Part shown: positions 55,649 through 63,094 of the stretch, in pieces | Numbering within the stretch: position 1 is the stretch's first letter | Layout of the letters: each line of letters begins with the position of its first letter | Source: Bog-473 sp963809825 | Lineage (GTDB): Bacteria > Actinomycetota > Acidimicrobiia > Acidimicrobiales > RAAP-2 | Direction: 5' to 3' | Assembly: GCA_963809825.1 (NCBI GenBank) | Contig: CAWELJ010000009.1 | Location: forward strand, 248,001 to 312,000 | DNA length: 64,000 nucleotides | Notes under the pieces: generated by a model | The model's database searches: none | What the model was told of the DNA's origin: nothing | The model's input: only the letters and a program-made list of their open reading frames with translations | Made by a program: the position numbers and the translations under genes

Positions 55649-56722
55649 ATGCCTGATCCGGGAGACCTGGCCGTCGTCTACGGCGGCCCCTCGGCCGAAC
55701 ACGAGATCTCGTGCATCTCGGCGCGGCGCATCGTCGTGACGGCGCTCGACGCGGGATTCACCGTCACCCCCATCGGGCTGACGCACGACAAGCGGTGGGT
55801 CGACGCGCGGCAGGTGCTCACCGGCGCGGGCTCGGTCGACGCCCTCGCATCGCCCGACGACCTCCTGCACCACGATCCGGACGTGGAGCTCGCGCACCTC
55901 GAAGCCGGCCTGCCGCCCGGCGCGGTGGTGTTCCCGGCGCTGCACGGTCCCTTCGGTGAAGACGGCGTGATCCAGGGGCATCTCGAGGCGCTGGACACCC
56001 CCTACGTGGGTGCGGGCGTGCTCTCCTCCGCCATCTGCATGGACAAGGGCATCGCCAAGGCCGTCCTGCACGACGCCGGCCTCCCGGTGGCGGCGTGGCG
56101 GCTGGTGTCCCGCTCGTCGTGGTCGGCCGAGGCGATGGAGGAGGCGATGGCGGCTCTGGGTCTCCCCGTCTTCGTGAAGCCGGCCAATCTGGGGTCGTCC
56201 ATCGGCGTGGCCAAGGTGCCCGATGCCGCGGCGTTGGGCGACGCGGTGCTGACCGCGTTCGAGTTCGACGACCACGTGATCCTCGAGGAATACATCCGGG
56301 GCCGCGAGCTCGAGCTCGCCGTGATGGGCAACGAGGACGTCAGGGTGTCGCGGGCGGGCGAGATCGTCGCCAGCCGCGAGTTCTACGACTACGAGGACAA
56401 GTACGTCCTGGGCACGGCCGAGACCATCGCCCCGACCGACCTGACGGCCGCCCAGCTGGCCCACGCGCGACGCGTGGCCTCGGCCGCCTACCGGGCCCTG
56501 CGCGTGGAGGGGCTCGCCCGCGTCGACCTCTTCCTCCAGGACGACGACGAGATCGTGGTGAACGAGGTGAACACCATGCCCGGGTTCACGCCGATCTCCA
56601 TGTTCCCGATGCTGTGGGAGGCCGAGGGCGTGTCCTTCCGGACCGTCGTCGAGCAACTCGTCACGCTGGCGCGGGCCCGACACGCGCGTCGGCGCCTGCT
56701 CCGCACCCACCGGGCGCCCTGA
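55649..56722 (+). CDS. ddl: D-alanine--D-alanine ligase
   Basis: 357 residues with an ATP-grasp fold: N-terminal VVYGGPSAEHEISCISAR, VFPALHGPFGEDGVIQGHLE (about 92), VFVKPANLGSSIGVAKV in the ATP-binding lobe and NEVNTMPGFTPISMFP at the active-site end. Ddl joins two D-Ala for cell-wall precursors. ATG 55649, leaderless. Divergent from murF through overlapping promoters. The end of the gene is seven bases from the stop of the permease gene. Confidence 0.96.
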   Translation: MPDPGDLAVVYGGPSAEHEISCISARRIVVTALDAGFTVTPIGLTHDKRWVDARQVLTGAGSVDALASPDDLLHHDPDVELAHLEAGLPPGAVVFPALHGPFGEDGVIQGHLEALDTPYVGAGVLSSAICMDKGIAKAVLHDAGLPVAAWRLVSRSSWSAEAMEEAMAALGLPVFVKPANLGSSIGVAKVPDAAALGDAVLTAFEFDDHVILEEYIRGRELELAVMGNEDVRVSRAGEIVASREFYDYEDKYVLGTAETIAPTDLTAAQLAHARRVASAAYRALRVEGLARVDLFLQDDDEIVVNEVNTMPGFTPISMFPMLWEAEGVSFRTVVEQLVTLARARHARRRLLRTHRAP

Positions 56723-56728
56723 GCCCTG

Positions 56729-58114
56729 TCAGCGTCCGGGTCGGCGCCGGGGCCGGGCGGCCCGGCGCGCCGCCTCGCGCACGCGGACGCCGGGGAGGAC
56801 CCACAGCACATAGGAGGCGCTCAGGGCGCCGGCGACCACGATGATGGCGAGCGGCGCCGGGTTGAACCTGTTCTGCACGGACAGCGACGCCGTGAGGGCC
56901 AACACGGCGAAGAGGACCACCCCCAGCGGGCCGAGCACGGCGAGGCCGCGGACGCGGAACGGGCGCGGCGTGTCGGGCTGGCGCCGCCGCAGGCGCAGGG
57001 TGCAGAAGCCGGCGACGCCGTAGATCATCGCCTCGAGCGCCGCCCCGACGGCGACGAGGACCTGCCAGGCGTGGGTGACGGCGACGACGAGGGCGACGGC
57101 GGCGGAGGCCACGCCGAGGACGACCACGGGCACCCAGGGCACGGCGCGGTCGTTGAGATGGGCCAGCCGGCGCGGCAGGGAGCCCTCGCGGGCGGTGCCG
57201 TAGATGAAGCGCGATGCGGTGATGAAGCCGCCGTTGAACGTGTTGAGCGCGGTGACCGCGGTGACCCCGGCCATCACCCACAGCCCGGAGTGCCCGATGG
57301 CGGCGACCCCGAGGTAGAGCTGGGGGTAGGCGGACGTGAGCTCGTTGTGGGTCAGGGTGTGGCTCATGGCCACGGCGGCGACCGAGCACACGACGCACAG
57401 GATGCCGATGGCGATCAACATGCCGCGGTTGATCGACTCCGGTTTCCGGACCTCCTCGGCGCTCGTCGTCACCCACTCGAACGCGCTGTAGAGGAACACG
57501 CCGAGCGCGACCGCCTCGAGGAGGTCGCCGGGCCGGTGCCCGTGCAGGGGCTGGAGCGGGGTGTGCAGGCCGTGCCCGCTGTGCACGAGGGCCAGCAGGC
57601 CGATGCCGAGCGTGGCCAGCACGACCACGGTCGTGGCAACGTCCTGGAGCAACCCGGCCACGGTGATGCCGCGCAGGTTGGTGGCGACGGCGACGGCCAG
57701 GAGGCCGACGATCCAGAGGGACGCCACCCAGGCGGGCTCACCGAAGGCATGGGCCAGCGCGCTGCCCACGATGAAGGCGTCGGAGGCGATCACCAGGATG
57801 ATCGTCGTCATGTAAGTGAAGGTGATGGTCAGCGCGGCGCGGTCGTCCATGGCCCGCTTCATGTAGAGGCGGATGGCGGCGGCGGTCGGGAACATCCCGT
57901 TGAGCTCGCCGAAGAAGCCGTAGGCCAGGAGCGCGAGGACTCCGGCGACGATGATCGGGATGAAGGCGGAGTCGCCGCCCACATAGGCGACGAGGCCCGC
58001 GGCGGCAAGGTACTCCAGGGCGGCGAACGCCAGGCCGGTCGAGGTGGTGACGACGGTGCGCAGTCCGAGCGCCCGACGCAGCGTGGCCCGGGACGCGAGG
58101 GTGGCGTCGGTCAT
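56729..58114 (-). CDS. APC family amino acid permease
   Basis: 461 residues with about 12 transmembrane helices. Typical amino acid-polyamine-organocation features: GELNGMFPTAAAIRLYMKRA (helix 2 loop), FEWVTTSAEEVRKPESINRG and GGFITASRFIYGTAREG with a cytoplasmic loop PRRLAHLNDR. Probably takes up an amine or amino acid. ATG 58114. Same strand as the SCP2 and amine-oxidase genes; with the oxidase it forms a plausible amine-use operon. Confidence 0.9.
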   Translation of the reverse strand: MTDATLASRATLRRALGLRTVVTTSTGLAFAALEYLAAAGLVAYVGGDSAFIPIIVAGVLALLAYGFFGELNGMFPTAAAIRLYMKRAMDDRAALTITFTYMTTIILVIASDAFIVGSALAHAFGEPAWVASLWIVGLLAVAVATNLRGITVAGLLQDVATTVVVLATLGIGLLALVHSGHGLHTPLQPLHGHRPGDLLEAVALGVFLYSAFEWVTTSAEEVRKPESINRGMLIAIGILCVVCSVAAVAMSHTLTHNELTSAYPQLYLGVAAIGHSGLWVMAGVTAVTALNTFNGGFITASRFIYGTAREGSLPRRLAHLNDRAVPWVPVVVLGVASAAVALVVAVTHAWQVLVAVGAALEAMIYGVAGFCTLRLRRRQPDTPRPFRVRGLAVLGPLGVVLFAVLALTASLSVQNRFNPAPLAIIVVAGALSASYVLWVLPGVRVREAARRAARPRRRPGR

Positions 58115-58129
58115 CGCGGGCGCGCCGGC

Positions 58130-58489
58130 TCAGGTGTCGAGGAAGGCCACCATGGAGATGGCGTCGATCCGCATGACGTCCTGCTGCGACCCGGCCAGCG
58201 TGATCTCGCCGGACATGTACTTCTCCGACGGGTTGAGGTCGCCCCAGAACATGTCGCAGAAGTCCTCGCTGCTACCGGTCACGACCACGTCGGGCTGCCC
58301 CTCGTGGCCCACCGCGAGCTCGGACAGCTGCTGGTCCGCCACCCGCATGGTGTAGCCCTGCGAGGTGTCGGTCGTGACGAAATGGATGACGCGGTCCCAG
58401 CCCTTCACCATTCTGGTCAGGCGTGGGTTCCCGTTGCTGCGGGTGCGCCACTCGGCGAACGCCTCGAGCAGCTCCTCAGTCGAGGCCAA
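58130..58489 (-). CDS. SCP2 sterol-binding domain protein
   Basis: 119 residues. Shows the SCP2 pattern: GWDRVIHFVTTDTSQGYTMR, PDVVVTGSSEDFCDMFWGD and KYMSGEITLAGSQQDVMRID. SCP2 domains bind sterols, fatty acids or acyl-CoA in a hydrophobic tunnel, alone or as part of larger enzymes. TTG 58489 overlaps the upstream flavoprotein gene by 14 bases; no ATG or GTG lies close to the homologous start. Lies between the flavin amine oxidase and the permease. Confidence 0.82.
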   Translation of the reverse strand: MASTEELLEAFAEWRTRSNGNPRLTRMVKGWDRVIHFVTTDTSQGYTMRVADQQLSELAVGHEGQPDVVVTGSSEDFCDMFWGDLNPSEKYMSGEITLAGSQQDVMRIDAISMVAFLDT

Positions 58490-59906
58490 CCGGCTCTCCC
58501 TTCAGCGCCGCCAGTACCTCGTCGGCGGCTCGCCGGCCTGCGGAGAGCGCGCCGTCGAGGTAGCCGCACCACTGTGTCGCCGTCTCCGTCCCGGCCCAGT
58601 GCAGCGGCCCCACCGGTTCGCGCAGGGCCGGTCCCAGCGCCGTCAGCGCGCCGGGAGAGCTCACAGCGACCGGCCCGCCCCGCGTGAACGGCTCGGCCGG
58701 CCAGTGCTGCTCGACGACCTCGATCGGTGTACGTGCCCGGGGGCCGAAGGCGCGCTCGAGGTCGTGCAGGACGCAGTCCCGGCGCGCCTCGGGCCCGGCG
58801 CGCTCGAGGCGGCGGCAGTCGTCACCCGCGATGAAACCGACGATGGCGCCGTGGGAGGCGTCCTCGGGCGAGTTGTCGAACGTGCTGCCCAACGCGCTCT
58901 CGGGAGCGACGATCTGGCCGTTGAGGCCGTCGTCGCGCCAGAAGGGGCTCTCGTAGAGCACGTGCACCTTGGTGACGGCGCCCATGGGCATGCGCTGGCA
59001 CAGCTGGTCCCGGCGCCCGGGGAGCGCCGGCGTGTAGGCGAGGCGGCCGCAGAGCGCCGGCGCCATGGCGAAGACGGCCCGGCCAGCGCGCACGGACAGC
59101 CGGCGGTGCGCGCCGGTGCAGTCGGCCGGGTCGTCACCGGGGGCGACCAGCCGGGCGCCGACGACCACTTCGTTCGGGCCGTGGGCCACCGTCTCGGCCG
59201 GCGCACCGAGGATCACCCGGTCCCCCAGCTCGGCCGCCATGCCCTGGGCGAGCTGCTGCGAGCCGCCGGCGAAGCGGGCCTCCTGCGCGCCGCCGGTCGT
59301 GCGGGCGAGGTTGGTGAGGCCGCCGCCGGCGTGGAGGTAGAAGAGGGCGAACAGGAGCGAGAGCTCGCCCGACCCGGTGCCGAAGATGGCCTTGACCGCG
59401 ACCTCCAGGATGGAGCGGGCCGACGCGGAGGACAGGTGGGCGTCGAAGAAGGTGGCCAGCGTCTGCGCATCGAGGGCGGCGGCGTCGGGTGCGCCCCACG
59501 GCGCGTCGACCGGGACCTCGAAGGCGGCCAGGTCGAGGTCCAGCATGCAGGCGATGCCGTCAGCGGCGCCGTCCGGGTCCGAGGTCGGGATCAGCCCGAC
59601 GTAGGGCTCGCGCCGGCCGTCGCGCAGCTCGACGCCCTGGCCGACCGTGTGCGTCGGGAACGTCACCACCCCGAGCTCGGCGGCCAGGGCGGCCAGGTGG
59701 TCCTGGGTCGGCCCGATCCACTGCCCGCCGCGGTCGATGGTGAAGCCCGCCCCGGTGACGTCGGTGAAGGACCGTCCGCCGACGCGGTGGCGGGCATCGA
59801 GCACCAGCACGTCCACCCCGGAACGGGCCAGGTGGCGGGCGGCGGCGAGGCCCGAATAGCCCGCCCCGACCACCACCACCTCGCACTCCCTGACCTGCTC
59901 GGCCAT
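58476..59906 (-). CDS. Flavin monoamine oxidase family protein
   Basis: 476 residues. FAD dinucleotide-binding VVVVGAGYSGLAAARHLA (about 9-26), VLDARHRVGGRSFTD and the C-terminal GTETATQWCGYLDGALSAGR are the amine-oxidase signatures. A GGQWIGPTQDHL segment is shared with MAO/polyamine oxidases. It probably oxidises a primary amine or polyamine to aldehyde, ammonia and peroxide; an aldehyde dehydrogenase gene lies 10 kb away. ATG 59906. Its leader of about 42 bases carries an 8-bp hairpin. Confidence 0.93.
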   Translation of the reverse strand: MAEQVRECEVVVVGAGYSGLAAARHLARSGVDVLVLDARHRVGGRSFTDVTGAGFTIDRGGQWIGPTQDHLAALAAELGVVTFPTHTVGQGVELRDGRREPYVGLIPTSDPDGAADGIACMLDLDLAAFEVPVDAPWGAPDAAALDAQTLATFFDAHLSSASARSILEVAVKAIFGTGSGELSLLFALFYLHAGGGLTNLARTTGGAQEARFAGGSQQLAQGMAAELGDRVILGAPAETVAHGPNEVVVGARLVAPGDDPADCTGAHRRLSVRAGRAVFAMAPALCGRLAYTPALPGRRDQLCQRMPMGAVTKVHVLYESPFWRDDGLNGQIVAPESALGSTFDNSPEDASHGAIVGFIAGDDCRRLERAGPEARRDCVLHDLERAFGPRARTPIEVVEQHWPAEPFTRGGPVAVSSPGALTALGPALREPVGPLHWAGTETATQWCGYLDGALSAGRRAADEVLAALKGEPVGLD

Positions 59907-59921
59907 GTCCCCGTCGCTCCC

Positions 59922-59941
59922 CGCGGGCCGGGAGGCCCGCG
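59922..59941 (-). promoter_or_regulatory. Perfect 8-bp hairpin in the leader of the amine oxidase gene
   Basis: CGCGGGCC-(4 bases)-GGCCCGCG. It lies between the TATGGT -10 (59949-59954) and ATG 59906, ending about 15 bases before the start codon. It would fold very stably in the mRNA and could restrict initiation or be a repressor site. Confidence 0.55.
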
Positions 59942-59948
59942 ATCGGCC

Positions 59949-59954
59949 ACCATA
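59949..59954 (-). promoter_or_regulatory. -10 TATGGT of the amine oxidase operon
   Basis: Minus-strand TATGGT, with the hairpin at 59922-59941 just downstream. The helicase gene starts divergently at 60011. Confidence 0.4.
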
Positions 59955-60010
59955 GGCGCAGGTCCCACGGGTGCTGCGAGCACCCGTTCTGTACCGTGCG
60001 GAGTGTGGTG

Positions 60011-61645
60011 ATGACGTTCGAGGGCTTGGAGAGCGACACCTGGGAGGCCCTGCCGGGCGCCAGCCGTCTCACCATCGCCCAGCGCGAAGCCATCGAGTCG
60101 GAGGAGCCGCTGCTCTGCGTCGTCGCCGGCGCCGGGGCGGGCAAGACCAGGGTGCTCACCCTGCGGGTGGCCCGCCGGGTCCGCGACGGATCCATCGAGG
60201 CCGATCGCACCCTGGTCACGACGTTCAGCCGCAAGGCGGCCGACGAGCTGCGCACCCGGCTGTGGTCGCTCGGCGTCTCGGGGGTCAAGGCGGGCACGTT
60301 CCACCGCACGGCGCTCGGCCTGCTGCGCGAGCACCGTGAGCTGCGGGGGCGCCCGCTCCCCCAGCTCCTGCCCGACCGCAGGCGCCTCCTGGCCGACGTC
60401 ACGACGGGTGACCCGCGCCGGACCCGGGCCCTCGACGGCGAAATCGGGTGGGCCAAGGCGCGGCTCGTCTCACCCGGGCAGTACGAGGCCGAGGCGCGGC
60501 GGCACCGCCGCCGCAGCGGCATCAGCGCCGACCAGGTGGCCGACGCTTATGCCAAGTACGAGGCCGAGCGCGCCCGCCGGCGGCTGCTGGACTTCGACGA
60601 CCTGATCGTCGCCTGCGCCGACGCCCTGGCCGGCGACCGCGAGTTCGCCGACTCCATCCGCTGGCGCACCCGCCATCTCTTCGTCGACGAGATGCAGGAC
60701 GTGAACCCGGCCCAGTTCCGCCTGCTGACGACGATGCTGGCCGACGAGCCCGACCTCTTCGTCGTGGGCGACCCCAACCAGTCGGTGTACGGCTTCAACG
60801 GCGCCGACCCCACCCTGCTGGACCGCCTCCCCGAGATCCTGCGGGGCACCAAGGTGATCCGCCTCGACGAGAACCACCGCTGCACCCCCCAGGTGGTGGC
60901 GGTCGCCACCGCCGTGCTGGCCGACGGCGGCGCAGCGGGAGCGGTGGTGCCACCGCGTACGACCCGCGTCGACGGGCCGGTGCCCACCGTCGTCGCGCAC
61001 GCCACCGAGAACGACGAGGCCGTCTGGACGGCGGCCCGGGCCAAGATGTCGCGCACCCCGGGGCGGAAGTGGTCGAGCATCGCAGTGCTGACCCGCACCA
61101 ATGCACAGCTGGCCAAGGTGCAGGCCGCCATGGATGCGGCCCGGGTGCCCAGCCGCATCGCGGGGGCCGACCTCGGCCCTGCGTCCGACCTGCGCGGGGA
61201 CGGCCGCCGCGGCGCGCCCGACGAGGACGACGAACTGGGGGCCGGGGCCGAAGCGGCGGAGGACCACGACCGCGTGGTGCTCACGACCTTCCACCGGGCC
61301 AAGGGCCTGCAGTGGCCGACGGTCATCGTGCTCGGACTGCGGGAGGGGCTCATGCCCATCGCGTCGGCGCAGACCGCGGCCGCGGTCGAAGAGGAGCGCC
61401 GCCTGCTCTACGTCGCCCTGACCCGCTCCGAGGAGGAGCTGTGGTGCAGCTGGTTCGAACGCTCCGGTGACGAGTCGTCGGGCGCGAGCCGGGGACCCAG
61501 CCCCTGGCTGGCTCCCATCGAGCGGACGATCGCCGCGCTCGAGAAGGAGGCGGCGCCGACGGCCGCGGCGGAGGTCTCCGCACACGTGGCCGAACTGCGG
61601 CGGCGGCTCGCCGAGGCCGCCGAGGGGTCGGACGCGGGGCGGTAG
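60011..61645 (+). CDS. UvrD/Rep family DNA helicase
   Basis: 544 residues. Superfamily 1A motifs in order: Q-motif LTIAQREAIE, Walker A VVAGAGAGKTRV (about 40), FSRKAADELRTRL (Ia), LFVDEMQDVN (II), VGDPNQSVYGFNGA (III), RLDENHRCTP (IV) and LLYVALTRSEEELW (VI). Shorter than UvrD1 or PcrA; it resembles mycobacterial UvrD2 but no HRDC domain is seen. ATP-driven 3'-5' unwinding in repair is expected. ATG 60011, with GGAG upstream; GTGs at 59996 and 60008 are possible alternatives. Confidence 0.92.
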   Translation: MTFEGLESDTWEALPGASRLTIAQREAIESEEPLLCVVAGAGAGKTRVLTLRVARRVRDGSIEADRTLVTTFSRKAADELRTRLWSLGVSGVKAGTFHRTALGLLREHRELRGRPLPQLLPDRRRLLADVTTGDPRRTRALDGEIGWAKARLVSPGQYEAEARRHRRRSGISADQVADAYAKYEAERARRRLLDFDDLIVACADALAGDREFADSIRWRTRHLFVDEMQDVNPAQFRLLTTMLADEPDLFVVGDPNQSVYGFNGADPTLLDRLPEILRGTKVIRLDENHRCTPQVVAVATAVLADGGAAGAVVPPRTTRVDGPVPTVVAHATENDEAVWTAARAKMSRTPGRKWSSIAVLTRTNAQLAKVQAAMDAARVPSRIAGADLGPASDLRGDGRRGAPDEDDELGAGAEAAEDHDRVVLTTFHRAKGLQWPTVIVLGLREGLMPIASAQTAAAVEEERRLLYVALTRSEEELWCSWFERSGDESSGASRGPSPWLAPIERTIAALEKEAAPTAAAEVSAHVAELRRRLAEAAEGSDAGR

Positions 61646-61696
61646 GGGCCGGTAAGGTCGGTCCGCCCGATCGATCCGAGGTGGGGGTGGCGTCAC

Positions 61697-63094
61697 ATGT
61701 CGGAACTCCTGGAACAGCTGCGCAAGGCCGTCGGCGAGGGCCACGTCGTGCCGGGAGACGCCGTCCATGCGGACTACACCCACGACGAGGCGCTGACCAC
61801 CGTGCCCGTGGTCCCGCTCGCCCTCGTCCTGCCCGGCTCCACCGGTGAGGTGTCCGAGGTCCTGAAGGTGGCGAGCGAGCACGGGGTGCCGGTCGTCGCC
61901 CGCGGCAGCGGCACCGGGCTCTCGGGAGCGGCCGTGCCGGTGGCCGACGGCATCCTGCTCGCCTTCGACCGCATGAAGCGGATCCGCGAGATCGACACCG
62001 AGAACCAGGTCGCCGTGGTGGAGCCCGGGGTGACGCTCGAGCAGCTCAACGCCGAGCTGGCGCCGCTCGGGCTCATCTACCCCGTCTCGCCCGGCGAGCA
62101 GAGCGGGTCGCTCGGTGGGAACGTGGCCACCAACGCGGGCGGCATGCGCGCCGTGCGCTACGGGGTGACGCGCCACCACGTCCTGGGCCTCGAGGTGGTG
62201 CTGGCCGACGGCAGGGTGCTGCGGACGGGCGGCAAGTTCGTCAAGTGCTCGACCGGTTACGACCTGACCCAGCTGCTCATCGGCTCGGAGGGCACCCTGG
62301 CCGTCACGACCGAGGTCACGGTGAAGGTCCAGCCCCGCTTCACCGCGTCGTCCACCGTCCTGGCGCCGTTCGGCACGCTCGCCGAGGTGGCGCACGCCGT
62401 ACCCCACATCGTCAACAGCGGCATCAACCCGTCCATCCTCGAATACGTGGACACCATGGTGATGGCGGGGATCACCCGGGCGGCGGGGCTCGACCTGGGT
62501 ATCCCCGAGGACGTCAAGGCGGGCACGCTCGCCTATCTCGTGGTCGTCCTCGAGGGCATGGAGGCCGACCGGGTCGAGGACGACGTGGTACGCCTCGGCA
62601 CGCTGCTCGAGGAGCTCGGGGCCCGTGACGTCTACGTCCTCCCGGCGACCTCGGGGGCACAGCTCATCGCTGCCCGCGAGCGTGCGTTCTTCGTCGGCAA
62701 GGCGGCGGGGTGCGACGACCTCATCGACGCCGTGCTGCCGCGGGCGGCCATCCCCGACTACCTGGCGCAGGTCGCGCAGCTGGGGCAGGAGCACGGCGCC
62801 CTCGTCACGGGCTGCGGGCACATCGGTGACGGCAACGTCCACGTGACGGTGTTCCAACCCGACGACGAGCGCCGCTCCGCCCTCATGCACGCCAGCTTCG
62901 AGCTGGCCCTCGCCGCCGGCGGTGCCATCTCGGGTGAGCACGGCATCGGCACGGCCAAGCTGCCGTACTTCCTCGAGATGGAGGACCCGGTGTCGCTGGA
63001 GCTGATGCGGTCCATCAAGCGCATCTTCGACCCCGAGGGGATCCTCGGGCCCGACCGGCTGCTCGGGCTGGCGCCGACGGGGGCCGCGTCGTGA
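61697..63094 (+). CDS. FAD-linked oxidase, GlcD/D-lactate dehydrogenase type
   Basis: 465 residues. N-terminal PCMH FAD domain: VARGSGTGLSGAAVP (about 56-70), SGSLGGNVATNAGGMRAVRY and GYDLTQLLIGSEGTLAV. C-terminal cap domain with TGCGHIGDGNVHVTVF and GAISGEHGIGTAKLPY, typical of GlcD/DLD. Oxidises a 2-hydroxy acid such as glycolate or D-lactate to the 2-oxo acid. ATG 61697 has GAGGTGGGGGTGG upstream; TAAGGT at 61653-61658 is a likely -10. The stop overlaps the next gene (GTGA). Confidence 0.93.
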   Translation: MSELLEQLRKAVGEGHVVPGDAVHADYTHDEALTTVPVVPLALVLPGSTGEVSEVLKVASEHGVPVVARGSGTGLSGAAVPVADGILLAFDRMKRIREIDTENQVAVVEPGVTLEQLNAELAPLGLIYPVSPGEQSGSLGGNVATNAGGMRAVRYGVTRHHVLGLEVVLADGRVLRTGGKFVKCSTGYDLTQLLIGSEGTLAVTTEVTVKVQPRFTASSTVLAPFGTLAEVAHAVPHIVNSGINPSILEYVDTMVMAGITRAAGLDLGIPEDVKAGTLAYLVVVLEGMEADRVEDDVVRLGTLLEELGARDVYVLPATSGAQLIAARERAFFVGKAAGCDDLIDAVLPRAAIPDYLAQVAQLGQEHGALVTGCGHIGDGNVHVTVFQPDDERRSALMHASFELALAAGGAISGEHGIGTAKLPYFLEMEDPVSLELMRSIKRIFDPEGILGPDRLLGLAPTGAAS

